Assembly (NCBI RefSeq): GCF_011759585.1
Contig: NZ_JAAOYV010000001.1
Coordinates: 1,178,001 to 1,242,000, forward strand
DNA length: 64,000 nucleotides
DNA from: Frigoribacterium endophyticum
GTDB taxonomy: Bacteria > Actinomycetota > Actinomycetes > Actinomycetales > Microbacteriaceae
Direction: 5' to 3'
Position numbers and translations under genes: made by a program. The notes beneath the pieces were generated by a model, which made no database searches, had not been told where the DNA came from, and saw nothing but the letters and a program-made list of their open reading frames with translations. This document shows, piece by piece, positions 46,623 through 58,312 of the stretch; the first letter of the stretch is position 1, and each line of letters opens with the position of its first letter.

Positions 46623-47143
46623 CCTACTGGCTCATCGGCGCCGCCGTCCTCGTGCTCCTCGGCCTCCTCATGGCCGCGATGGTCCGCGCCTGGCGCGCCC
46701 GCGGGCGACGACAGTCGGAGGTGCCCGCCCCCGAGCGCGCCCCCGACGAGCTCGGGCCCGCGAGCGTCGAGCGCGACGGGTTCTACGTCGCCACCACCCG
46801 GGCCGGCGACCCCCTCGACCGGATCGTCGTCCACGGCCTCGGCTTCCGCGGTCGCGCGGTCGTCTCCGTGCACCCCGAGGGCGTCCGGCTGGCCATCGCG
46901 GGCGAGCCTGCGGTGCTGATCCGCGCCTCCTCGGTCCGCGCCGTCGAGCGCGCCACCTGGGCGATCGACCGCGTCGTCGAGACCGACGGCCTCGTGGCGG
47001 TCACCTGGAGCCTCGGCGACACCGTCGTCGACACCTACCTGCGCTTCGCCGACGACCCCCGACCGGTCGTCGACGCCCTGCGCCCCCTCGTCCCCCCGGC
47101 CCCCGCGGCCGGCACCCCCACAGGAGAGAAGACCATTGACTGA
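46619..47143 (+). CDS. Pyr-operon membrane protein with PH-like domain
   Basis: A 174-residue protein with one N-terminal helix (residues 3-22), a basic stretch ([10 protein letters not shown]) and a compact beta-rich cytoplasmic domain ([53 protein letters not shown]). Its place between pyrC and carA equals that of a membrane gene in mycobacteria (Rv1382 in M. tuberculosis), so the gene has stayed in the operon over long evolution. The function is unknown; a membrane tether for pyrimidine enzymes is a guess. The GTG overlaps pyrC; its end overlaps carA by eight bases. Confidence 0.8.
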   Translation: MTYWLIGAAVLVLLGLLMAAMVRAWRARGRRQSEVPAPERAPDELGPASVERDGFYVATTRAGDPLDRIVVHGLGFRGRAVVSVHPEGVRLAIAGEPAVLIRASSVRAVERATWAIDRVVETDGLVAVTWSLGDTVVDTYLRFADDPRPVVDALRPLVPPAPAAGTPTGEKTID

Positions 47144-48319
47144 CGCGTCGAACACCCCCCGGGCCGTCCTCGTGCTCGAAGACGGGTCGCGCCACGTCGG
47201 CCGCGCCTACGGCGCCGTCGGGCGCACCCTCGGCGAGACCGTCTTCGCGACCGGCATGACCGGCTACCAGGAGACCCTCACCGACCCGTCGTACGCGGGC
47301 CAGATCGTCGTGATGACGGCGCCGCACGTCGGCAACACCGGCGTCAACGACGAAGACCCCGAGTCACGCCGCATCTGGGTCTCCGGCTACGCCGTCCGCG
47401 ACGCCAGCCGCGTCGTGTCGAACCACCGCGCCCAGGGCAGCCTCGACGACCAGCTCGTCGCCGACGGCGTCGTGGGCATCCGGGGCATCGACACCCGGGC
47501 CGTGACCCGTCGCCTCCGCGACGTCGGCTCGATGCGGGGCGGCATCTTCAGCGGGGCCGACTTCGACCTCGCCGACGACGAGCAGCTCGCCCTCGTGCGC
47601 GACTCGGCCGACATGCGCGGCCTGAGCCTGTCGAGCGAGGTCTCGACGACGGAGCGCTACGTGCTCCCGGCCGAGGGCGAGGCCGTCGGGACGGTCGCCG
47701 TGCTCGACCTCGGCGTCAAGACCTCGACCCTGCGCTACCTCGCCCAGCGCGGCTTCGAGGTGCACGTGCTCCCGCAGGACACGTCGCCCGAGCAGCTCCG
47801 CGAGCTGGCTCCCGACGCCCTGTTCTTCTCGAACGGCCCCGGCGACCCCGCGGCCAGCGACGCCCAGGTCGAGCTGCTCCGCGGCGCGCTGCGCGACGGG
47901 GTGCCCTACTTCGGCATCTGCTTCGGCAACCAGCTCTTCGGTCGGGCCCTCGGGTTCGACACCTACAAGCTGCCCTTCGGCCACCGCGGCATCAACCAGC
48001 CCGTGCTCGACAAGACCACCGGTCGGGTCGAGATCACCAGCCAGAACCACGGCTTCGCGGTCGACGCCCCGATCGAGGGCGTGCTCGACTCGCCCGCCGG
48101 CTTCGGCCGCGTCGAGGTCAGCCACTTCAGCCTGAACGACGAGGTCGTGGAGGGGCTCCGTGCCCTCGACATCCCGGCGTTCTCGGTGCAGTACCACCCC
48201 GAGGCCGCCGCGGGCCCGCACGACAGCAACCACCTCTTCGACCGCTTCCGCGAGGCGGTCGTCGCCCGGAAGTCCGGCCAGCCCGTCGACTTCGGCTCCG
48301 ACCTGGAAAGCAGCAACTG

Positions 48320-48320
<1 letters not shown>
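47136..48320 (+). CDS. carA: Carbamoyl-phosphate synthase small subunit
   Basis: A 394-residue glutaminase subunit delivering ammonia to CarB. The N-terminal CPSase_sm domain ([28 protein letters not shown] in two parts) is followed by a class I GATase with nucleophile Cys in [15 protein letters not shown] and the His-Glu pair in YHPEAAAGP. The start is a rare TTG at 47136, with AGGAGA nine bases upstream, inside the end of the preceding gene. It overlaps carB by one base (TGATG). Confidence 0.95.
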
Positions 48321-51591
<3,271 letters not shown>

Positions 51592-51595
<4 letters not shown>

Positions 51596-52467
51596 CCCCG
51601 ACCGCGCCGTCGGCGCCCGCCCCCTTCGGCGACCGGCTCGCCGACGTCATGGCGAGCGTCGGCCCGCTCTGCGTGGGCATCGACCCGCACCCGTGGCTGC
51701 TCGACGAGTGGTCGCTCCCCGTGAGCGCCGTCGGCGCGCGGGAGATGGGCCTCCGCGTGGTCGAGGCGGCCCGGGGAGGCGCGGGCGTCGTCAAGCCGCA
51801 GGTCGCGTTCTACGAGCGGTGGGGCTCCGCGGGCTTCGCGGCCCTCGAGGCGGTGCTCGCGGCGGCCCGCGACGCCGGCCTGCTCGTCGTGGGCGACGCG
51901 AAGCGCGGCGACATCGGCAGCACGATGGACGCCTACGCCGAGGCCTGGTTCGCGCCCGACTCGCCCCTCCGCGTCGACGCCCTGACGGTGTCGCCCTACC
52001 TGGGCTTCGGGGCCGCGGCCGGCACGATCGCCCTGGCCCGCGCCTCCGGTGCCGGGGTCTTCGTGCTCGGCGCCACCTCGAACCCCGAGGCGCAGGGCGT
52101 GCAGCGCGCCGGGTCGGCCGGGGCGGACGGGCGCGTCGTCACCGTCGCGGGCGGTATCGTCGACCACGTGCTCGACGACAACCAGACCGCGGGGGAGACC
52201 CGCCTCGGCTCGGTCGGACTGGTGCTCGGCGCCACCGTCGACCTCGCCGCCACCGGCATCGACGTCGCGCGGCTGACCACCACGCCCGTGCTCGCCCCGG
52301 GCTTCGGCCACCAGGGCGCCCGGTACGACCAGCTGCGCAGCCTGTACGGCGCCGCGGCCGACGCTGTCGTCGTCTCGACGTCCCGGGGCGTGCTGTCGGC
52401 CGGCCCCTCGGGCGTGGCTGCCGCCGTGCGCCGCGACCAGGAGGAGGTCCGCTCGTGCCTCGCATGA
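51592..52467 (+). CDS. pyrF: Orotidine 5'-phosphate decarboxylase
   Basis: A 291-residue TIM-barrel enzyme making [33 protein letters not shown] and [21 protein letters not shown] (catalytic Lys-Asp-Lys/Asp network) identify the longer actinobacterial type 2 form, and [12 protein letters not shown] the phosphate site. Overlaps carB by four bases and the next gene by 13. pyrD and pyrE are not in the window. Confidence 0.94.
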
Positions 52468-53348
52468 CCCCGCCCCCGGTCGACCGGGCCGCCGCCGCCC
52501 GGGCGGCCGTCGCCGCTCGTCGGGCCCGCGCCGCCGTCAAGGCGTCGATCGCGGAGCGTCGTCGATCGGCCCTCGACGTCGCCGAGTCGGCCTGGGCCGG
52601 CGAGGCCACCGAGCCCGAGGCGACGCTCCGCGTCCGCGAGCTCCTCACGAGCATCCCCGGCATCGGGCCGACCCGGGTCGCGCGCATCATGGCCGACCTC
52701 GGCATCGCCGAGTCCAAGCGCGTCGGTGGCCTGGGCGTGCGGCAGCGCCGCATCCTCGGCGACTGGCTGGCGCACCGCGAGGCGAAGGGCCGGCAGCGGT
52801 CGCGCCTCGTCGTCCTCGCGGGCCCGACCGCGGTGGGCAAGGGCACGGTGTCGTCGTACATCCGCGACAACTACCCCGACGTCCACCTCTCGATCTCCGC
52901 GACGACGCGGTCGCCCCGCCCCGGCGAGGTCGACGGCGTGCACTACTACTTCGTCGACGACGCCGAGTTCGACCGCATGATCCGTGAGCGGGAGCTGCTC
53001 GAGCACGCCGTCGTCCACAACTCGTACCGCTACGGCACGCCGCGGCCGCCGATCGACGCCGCGCTCCAGGAGGGCCGGAGCGTCCTGCTCGAGATCGACC
53101 TCCAGGGCGCGCGCCTGGTCCGGACGGCCATGCCGGAGGCGGTCCTCGTCTTCCTGCTGCCGCCCACCTGGGACGAACTGGTCCGCCGTCTCATCGGCCG
53201 CGGCACGGAGGACGCCGCGGAGCAGCAGCGTCGCCTCGAGACCGCCAAGGTCGAGCTGGCCGCCCAGGACGAGTTCGACGTCAAGGTCGTGAACCACGAC
53301 GTGGCAGAAGCGGCTCGTGAGGTCGTAGACTTGATGACTGCGTCCTGA
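52455..53348 (+). CDS. gmk: Fusion of mycobacterial-type IHF (mIHF) and guanylate kinase
   Basis: A 297-residue protein. Residues 1-105 are an mIHF DNA-binding domain (RAAAARAAVAARRARAAVKASI, LTSIPGIGPTRVARIMADLGIAESKRVGGLG with its helix-turn-helix); residues 113-297 are a guanylate kinase: P-loop LAGPTAVGKGT, ISATTRSPRPGEVDGVHYYF, and EIDLQGARLVR. In mycobacteria mihF and gmk are separate adjacent genes. The GTG at 52455 is preferred because GGAGG lies seven bases upstream; an ATG at 52464 (overlapping the pyrF stop as ATGA) would remove three residues. It makes GDP from GMP and may bind DNA. Confidence 0.9.
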   Translation: MPRMTPPPVDRAAAARAAVAARRARAAVKASIAERRRSALDVAESAWAGEATEPEATLRVRELLTSIPGIGPTRVARIMADLGIAESKRVGGLGVRQRRILGDWLAHREAKGRQRSRLVVLAGPTAVGKGTVSSYIRDNYPDVHLSISATTRSPRPGEVDGVHYYFVDDAEFDRMIRERELLEHAVVHNSYRYGTPRPPIDAALQEGRSVLLEIDLQGARLVRTAMPEAVLVFLLPPTWDELVRRLIGRGTEDAAEQQRRLETAKVELAAQDEFDVKVVNHDVAEAAREVVDLMTAS

Positions 53349-53409
53349 CCAGGCCGCCCCGCGCCTGACCGGCGCCACGATCTCCCGTCCGGCCCCGGCC
53401 GCGGCGGCA

Positions 53410-53439
53410 CCGCCACACGCAGCACCGCCACACGCAGCA
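53410..53439. repeat. Two perfect tandem copies of a 15-base unit upstream of rpoZ
   Basis: CCGCCACACGCAGCA occurs twice head to tail (53410-53424, 53425-53439), followed by a partial further match, 27 bases before the rpoZ ATG. It is probably a slippage duplication in the leader. Confidence 0.8.
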
Positions 53440-53465
53440 CTGCGACATGACAAGAGGAGCACAAC

Positions 53466-53732
53466 ATGGCCGACAAGAACCAGGGCATCATCGATCCGCC
53501 CATCGACGAGCTGCTCTCGAAGGTCGAGTCGAAGTACGCGCTCGTCATCTTCGCGTCCAAGCGCGCCCGCCAGATCAACGACTACTACGCCGACCTGCAC
53601 GAGGGCAGCCTGTTCGACAACGTCGGACCGCTCGTCGACAGCACCATCGACGACAAGCCCCTCTCGGTCGCCATGCACGAGATCAACGAGGACAAGCTCG
53701 AGGTCAAGCCGCTCGCGGCGCCCGCCGAGTAG
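53466..53732 (+). CDS. rpoZ: RNA polymerase omega subunit
   Basis: An 88-residue small subunit that helps assemble and stabilise RNA polymerase. Family features: [37 protein letters not shown] (helices 1-2, in two parts with the conserved ASKRARQIN), and [17 protein letters not shown]. Its place after gmk is conserved in most bacteria and links nucleotide and ppGpp signalling. ATG with GAGGAG nine bases upstream. A hairpin follows 12 bases after the stop. Confidence 0.96.
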   Translation: MADKNQGIIDPPIDELLSKVESKYALVIFASKRARQINDYYADLHEGSLFDNVGPLVDSTIDDKPLSVAMHEINEDKLEVKPLAAPAE

Positions 53733-53743
53733 CGCCCCTCCCG

Positions 53744-53770
53744 CCGACCGCCGTCATCGACGGTGGTCGG
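53744..53770 (+). terminator. rpoZ terminator hairpin
   Basis: CCGACCGCCGTC can pair with GACGGTGGTCGG (12 pairs, one G-U) around a 3-base loop, 12 bases after the rpoZ stop. It probably ends the long pyr-gmk-rpoZ transcript. Confidence 0.6.
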
Positions 53771-53773
53771 TCG

Positions 53774-53818
53774 TACCATCAGACGAGGCCCCGCAGGAGT
53801 CGATCCCGCGGGGCCTCG
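53774..53818 (+). promoter_or_regulatory. metK promoter box (TACCAT) and leader hairpin
   Basis: TACCAT (53774-53779) sits between the rpoZ terminator and a second hairpin: CGAGGCCCCGC (53784-53794) pairs perfectly with GCGGGGCCTCG (53808-53818), loop 13 bases. If transcription starts near 53786 the hairpin forms the very 5' end of the metK mRNA, about 50 bases before the GTG. It could protect the message, attenuate it, or be a second terminator. No known SAM riboswitch core is recognisable. Confidence 0.45.
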
Positions 53819-53867
53819 CCCCGTCCCCGGGCACCCCCGGGGGCCCGTCCCGACACCCGGAGGACCC

Positions 53868-55103
53868 GTGACCCTGACCGACCAGACCACCAGCAGCCCG
53901 ACACCGGCCGCGAGCAGCCTGCGGCTGTTCACGTCCGAGTCGGTCACCGAGGGCCACCCCGACAAGATCTGCGACCAGATCTCCGACGGCATCCTCGACG
54001 CCCTGCTGGCGGTCGACCCGGCGAGCCGGGTCGCGGTCGAGACCATGGTCACCACCGGGCTCGTGCACGTGGCCGGCGAGGTGACGACGAAGGGGTACGT
54101 CGACATCCCCACGATCGTGCGCGACCTGATCGTCGGCATCGGCTACGACTCGAGCGCCGTCAGCTTCGACGGGCGCACCTGCGGCGTCGAGGTCTCGATC
54201 GGCGCGCAGTCGCCCGACATCGCCCAGGGCGTCGACACCGCCCTCGAGGCGCGGGCCGGCACCTCCGACGACGTCCTCGACCGTCAGGGCGCCGGCGACC
54301 AGGGCATCATGTTCGGCTACGCGACGAACGAGACGCCCCAGTACATGCCGCTGCCCGTCTGGCTCGCCCACCGTCTCGCCGAGCGCCTCGCCCACGTCCG
54401 CAAGTCGGGCGAGCTCGACTACCTGCGCCCCGACGGCAAGACCCAGGTGACGGTCGGCTACGACGGCGTCGTGCCGAAGACGGTCGACACCGTGGTGGTC
54501 TCGACGCAGCACTCCCCGCGCGTGTCGATGGAGCAGCTCGAGGCCGACGTCATCGCGCACGTCGTGCGGCCCGTCCTCGACGAGGCGGGCCTCGACTCCC
54601 GCGAGACGCGGTTCATCATCAACCCCACGGGCCGCTTCGAGATCGGCGGCCCCCAGGGCGACGCCGGCCTCACGGGCCGCAAGATCATCGTCGACACCTA
54701 CGGCGGCGCCAGCCGGCACGGCGGCGGCGCGTTCTCCGGCAAGGACCCGTCGAAGGTCGACCGCAGCGCGGCCTACGCCATGCGGTGGGTGGCGAAGAAC
54801 GCCGTGGCCGCCGGCCTCGCCGACCGCATCGAGCTCCAGGTCGCCTACGCCATCGGCCGCGCCGCACCGGTCGGGCTCTACGTCGAGACCTTCGGCACGG
54901 GCCACGTCCCCGACGAGACCATCATCGAGGCCGTCACGGCGGTCTTCGACCTCCGCCCCGCGGCGATCATCCGCGACCTCGACCTGCTCCGCCCCATCTA
55001 CGCCGCGACGTCGACCTACGGCCACTTCGGCCGCGAGCTGCCGGAGTTCACGTGGGAGGCCCTCGACCGGGTCGACGCCCTGCGGGCCGCCGCCGGGCTC
55101 TGA
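53868..55103 (+). CDS. metK: S-adenosylmethionine synthetase
   Basis: A 411-residue enzyme forming SAM from methionine and [29 protein letters not shown] (split conserved region), [22 protein letters not shown] (the GAGDQG signature), [28 protein letters not shown] (P-loop-like GGGAFSGKD) are all present. The first 18 residues are Thr/Ser-rich. GTG with GGAGGA six bases upstream. priA begins 14 bases after it. Confidence 0.96.
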   Translation: MTLTDQTTSSPTPAASSLRLFTSESVTEGHPDKICDQISDGILDALLAVDPASRVAVETMVTTGLVHVAGEVTTKGYVDIPTIVRDLIVGIGYDSSAVSFDGRTCGVEVSIGAQSPDIAQGVDTALEARAGTSDDVLDRQGAGDQGIMFGYATNETPQYMPLPVWLAHRLAERLAHVRKSGELDYLRPDGKTQVTVGYDGVVPKTVDTVVVSTQHSPRVSMEQLEADVIAHVVRPVLDEAGLDSRETRFIINPTGRFEIGGPQGDAGLTGRKIIVDTYGGASRHGGGAFSGKDPSKVDRSAAYAMRWVAKNAVAAGLADRIELQVAYAIGRAAPVGLYVETFGTGHVPDETIIEAVTAVFDLRPAAIIRDLDLLRPIYAATSTYGHFGRELPEFTWEALDRVDALRAAAGL

Positions 55104-55117
55104 CGGGTCCGACGGGC

Positions 55118-57166
55118 GTGGCGACGGCAGCGGTGTCCCCGTCGGCGGAGGAGCCTGCGTCGGGCGGGCCCGTCGACGCCGCCGCGCCCCGGGCGGTGGC
55201 GCGGGTCCTGGTCGAGTCGCCCCTGCCGCAGCTCGACCGGCTCTTCGACTACGCCGTCCCCGCTCACCTCCGCGCCGACGTCGCGCCGGGCGTGCGCGTC
55301 CGGGTGCCGCTCCGCTCGGCGGGGCGCATCGCCGACGCCTTCGTCGTCGAGCTCGACACGACGAGCGACCACCGGGGCGAGCTCAGCGACCTGGAGGACG
55401 TCGTGTCGACCGTCCCCGTGCTCGCCCCGGAGGTCTACCGCCTCGCCCGGGCCGTGGCCGACCGCGCCGGCGGCTCCGCGAGCGACGTGCTGAGGCTCGC
55501 CGTCCCGCCCCGGCAGGTGCGCGTGGAGAAGGCCCACCTCGCCGCCCTCGAGGAGGCCGCGGGCGCCGAGCCGGTCGCCGACGAGGCCGTCGAGGCGCAC
55601 GCCGTGACGGGGTACTCCGCCGACGCCCTGGCGGGCCTCGTGCCGGCGAGGGGGCGCGCCGCGGTCGACGCCGTGCCGCTGCTCGCCGAGCTCCCCGACG
55701 GCACGTGGGTCGGCCGCTGGGCGGTCACGGCCGCCGAGCTGGCGACGGTGGCCCTCGCCGCCGGCGACGACGCGATCGTCGCGGTGCCCGACCACCGTGA
55801 CGAAGACCAGGTGCTGCGCGCGCTGGCGGCCGTGCTCCCGCCCGACCGGGTCGTGCGGCTCGACTCGCGCCAGTCGAACGCCGACCGCTACCGGGCCGTC
55901 CTGCGGGCCCGGGGCGCGACTCCTCTCGTCCTGGTCGGCAACCGGTCGGTGCTCCTGGCGCCCTCGGAGCGCCTCGGGCTCATCGTGGTCTTCGACGACG
56001 GCGACCCGCTGTTCTCCGAGCCTCTGAGCCCCTACGTGCACGCCCGCGACACGGCGCTCCTGCGGCAGGCCCAGCAGGGCACCGCCCTGGTCTTCCTCGG
56101 GCACACGCGCAGCACCGACGTGCAGCGCCTCGTCGAGATCGGCTTCCTCGCCGAGGTGCGCCCCGACCCTCGCTACCAGCCGCACGTCGTCCCGACCTCG
56201 CAGCAGGCGGCCCGCGACGGCTTCGCCGCGCAGGCCAGGATCCCCTCCACGGCCTGGACGGAGGCACGGGCCGCGGTCGAGCACGGGCCCGTGCTGATCC
56301 AGGTCGCCCACCCCGGGTACTCGCCACGACTCGCCTGCACGGAGTGCGGCGACACCGCCCGGTGCCTGCGCTGCAACGGGCCCCTCGTGCAGCGGTCGCA
56401 GGGCGCCCAGCCGGCCTGCTCGTGGTGCGGGGCCCTGGCCGTCGGCTGGCGCTGCCAGACCTGCGAGGGCACCGTCATGAAGAGCGTCGGCACGGGCGCC
56501 TCCCGCACGGCCGACGAGCTGGGCAAGGCCTTCCCCGGCGTCCGCGTCATCGTCTCCGACGGCTCCCGCGAGATCGTCCGGGTCGACGACGAGCCGGCCA
56601 TCGTCGTCGCGACCCGCGGGGCGGAGCCGATCGCCCCGGGCGGCTACCGTGCCGTCCTCCTCCTCGACGGCGAGCGGATGCTCGCGCGGGAGAGCCTGCG
56701 CGTCGCGGAGGACTGCCTCCGCTGGTGGGCCAACGCGACGGCCCTCGCCGCCCGCCGCGCGCCCGTGGTGCTCGTCGGCGTCGGCGGAGCGTTGGCCTCG
56801 GCCCTCGCCACGTGGCAGCTCGCCCGCTACGTGTCGGGCGAGCTCGCCGACCGGCGAGAGCTGCGGTTCCCTCCCGCCGTCCGCGTGGCCACGGTCACCG
56901 GCACCGTCGACACCGTGGCCCAGGCCCTCGAGGCGCTCCCGCCCGAGGTCGGCCGGGAGGTCCTCGGCCCGGTCGAGGTGCCCGACGCCGGCGTCCGGGC
57001 CATCGTCCGGTTCGACTTCGCCCGGGGCGCCGAGGTGGCCCAGGTGCTGCGCTCCCAGGTCATCCGCGCCGCCACCGGTCGACGCAAGGCGGTCGCAGGT
57101 CGTCGAGGCCGCCCGCTCCCTACACTCAGGGTGCGCTTCGACGACGTCGAGCCGTTCACCGACTGA
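55118..57166 (+). CDS. priA: Probable replication restart protein PriA, helicase-degenerate actinobacterial form
   Basis: A 682-residue PriA-like protein. The N-terminal 3' DNA-binding domain (VLVESPLPQLDRLFDYAVP, VRVPLRSAGR) and the eight-Cys zinc region (CTECGDTARCLRCN, CSWCGALAVGWRCQTC) are intact. However, there is no Walker A GxxxxGKT where it should lie after the DNA-binding domain, and motif II reads VFDDGDPLF instead of DEEH. It should therefore bind forks and partners but not unwind DNA by ATP hydrolysis, as known for mycobacterial PriA. The GTG at 55118 is uncertain; GTG 55133 is in frame. Confidence 0.9.
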   Translation: MATAAVSPSAEEPASGGPVDAAAPRAVARVLVESPLPQLDRLFDYAVPAHLRADVAPGVRVRVPLRSAGRIADAFVVELDTTSDHRGELSDLEDVVSTVPVLAPEVYRLARAVADRAGGSASDVLRLAVPPRQVRVEKAHLAALEEAAGAEPVADEAVEAHAVTGYSADALAGLVPARGRAAVDAVPLLAELPDGTWVGRWAVTAAELATVALAAGDDAIVAVPDHRDEDQVLRALAAVLPPDRVVRLDSRQSNADRYRAVLRARGATPLVLVGNRSVLLAPSERLGLIVVFDDGDPLFSEPLSPYVHARDTALLRQAQQGTALVFLGHTRSTDVQRLVEIGFLAEVRPDPRYQPHVVPTSQQAARDGFAAQARIPSTAWTEARAAVEHGPVLIQVAHPGYSPRLACTECGDTARCLRCNGPLVQRSQGAQPACSWCGALAVGWRCQTCEGTVMKSVGTGASRTADELGKAFPGVRVIVSDGSREIVRVDDEPAIVVATRGAEPIAPGGYRAVLLLDGERMLARESLRVAEDCLRWWANATALAARRAPVVLVGVGGALASALATWQLARYVSGELADRRELRFPPAVRVATVTGTVDTVAQALEALPPEVGREVLGPVEVPDAGVRAIVRFDFARGAEVAQVLRSQVIRAATGRRKAVAGRRGRPLPTLRVRFDDVEPFTD

Positions 57167-57251
57167 CCGGGCCACCGACCGACCGGGCCGGCGTCCGGGT
57201 CGGCTCCGCGCCTCCCCGGTGCCCCGTCCGTCGGCAGCCCGTCACCCTCCG

Positions 57252-57266
57252 CCCCCCCCCCCCCCC
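57252..57266. repeat. 15-base poly-C tract upstream of fmt
   Basis: A run of 15 consecutive C lies 36 bases before the fmt start, inside a C-rich stretch with CCGCCCGCCCGCC after it. Homopolymers this long are slippage-prone and also error-prone in sequencing. Just upstream the 9-base GACCGGGCC is repeated (57165-57173, 57181-57189). Confidence 0.85.
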
Positions 57267-57301
57267 GCCCGCCCGCCATCACCGACCCCCCAGGACCCCT
57301 C

Positions 57302-58312
57302 GTGCGCCTCGTCTTCGCCGGCAGCCCCGCTGCCGCAGTCCCGTCCCTCACCGCCCTCGCGGCGAGCGAGCACGACGTCGTCGCCGTGCTCACCCGCGAC
57401 GACACGCCCCAGGGGCGCCGTCGCGTCCTGACCGCCACCCCGGTCGCCGTCGAGGCGGAGCGGCTCGGCCTGCCGGTGCTCAAGGCGCGCCGCGTCACCG
57501 ACGAGGTGACGGCCGCGATCACCGCCCTCGACGCCGACCTCGGCGTCATCGTCGCCTTCGGGGCCCTCCTCCGGGAGCCCCTGCTCTCCGCTCCGCGCCT
57601 CGGCTGGGTCAACCTGCACTTCTCGCTGCTGCCCCGCTGGCGCGGCGCAGCCCCGGTGCAGCGCGCCCTCATGGCGGGCGACCCCGTCACGGGGGCCGCC
57701 GTCTTCCAGCTCGTGCCCGAGCTCGACGCCGGCGAGGTCTTCGGCACGGTCGAGCGCCCCCTCGGCGGCGACGAGACCGCGGGCGAGCTCCTCGCCGAGC
57801 TGGCCGCGAGCGGCGCCGACCTGCTCACCGACGTCGTCGACGCCCTCGCGGTCGGGAGCGCGGTCGGCACGCCGCAGGTCGGCGAGGTCACGACCGCCCC
57901 CAAGCTCACGCTCGACGACGGCGCGCTCGACCTCTCGGCGCCCGCCACCGCGGTGCTCGACCGGTGGCGCGGCACCACGCCCGAGCCGGGGGCCCACCTG
58001 CCGCTCGGCGAGGGCCGACTCAAGGTGCTGGAGGCGCGGGTAGACGACACGGACGCGCCCGCCCCCGCACCGGGCCGGCTCGAGCGCCGTGGCCGACGTC
58101 TCGTCGTCGGCACCGCGAGCCGGCCGCTGGAGCTCGTCCGCGTGCAGCCTCCTGGGAAGAAGCCGATGCCGGGCGCCGACTGGTGGCGTGGCCTGGCGTC
58201 CGACCCGGGGCCCCTCCTCCTCGCCCCGGCCCCTTCCGCCTCTGCCTCCGCCGCTGCCCCTTCCGCGTCCGCCCCCGCCGACGCCTCGACCCCCACAGGA
58301 GGACCCGCGTGA
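57302..58312 (+). CDS. fmt: Methionyl-tRNA formyltransferase
   Basis: A 336-residue enzyme formylating initiator Met-tRNA. MRLVFAGSPAAAVPSL, the formyl-folate-binding GVIVAFGALLREPLL, the catalytic NLHFSLLPRWRGAAPVQRA with His, and the C-terminal OB domain (LKVLEARVDD, RPLELVRVQPPGKKPM) are seen. The final 35 residues are an unusual Ala/Ser/Pro repeat tail (APSASASAAAPSASAP) beyond the normal 310 residues. GTG start with AGGA upstream; overlaps rsmB by four bases. Confidence 0.94.
   Translation: MRLVFAGSPAAAVPSLTALAASEHDVVAVLTRDDTPQGRRRVLTATPVAVEAERLGLPVLKARRVTDEVTAAITALDADLGVIVAFGALLREPLLSAPRLGWVNLHFSLLPRWRGAAPVQRALMAGDPVTGAAVFQLVPELDAGEVFGTVERPLGGDETAGELLAELAASGADLLTDVVDALAVGSAVGTPQVGEVTTAPKLTLDDGALDLSAPATAVLDRWRGTTPEPGAHLPLGEGRLKVLEARVDDTDAPAPAPGRLERRGRRLVVGTASRPLELVRVQPPGKKPMPGADWWRGLASDPGPLLLAPAPSASASAAAPSASAPADASTPTGGPA

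Noticed and set aside
53784-53818. SAM riboswitch before metK
   Set aside because: The hairpin is simple, with none of the conserved cores or pseudoknots of known SAM riboswitches.
57121-57131. TACACT box followed by GTG near the end of priA
   Set aside because: The GTG opens no conserved gene, and the box lies within priA coding sequence with only a four-base gap.
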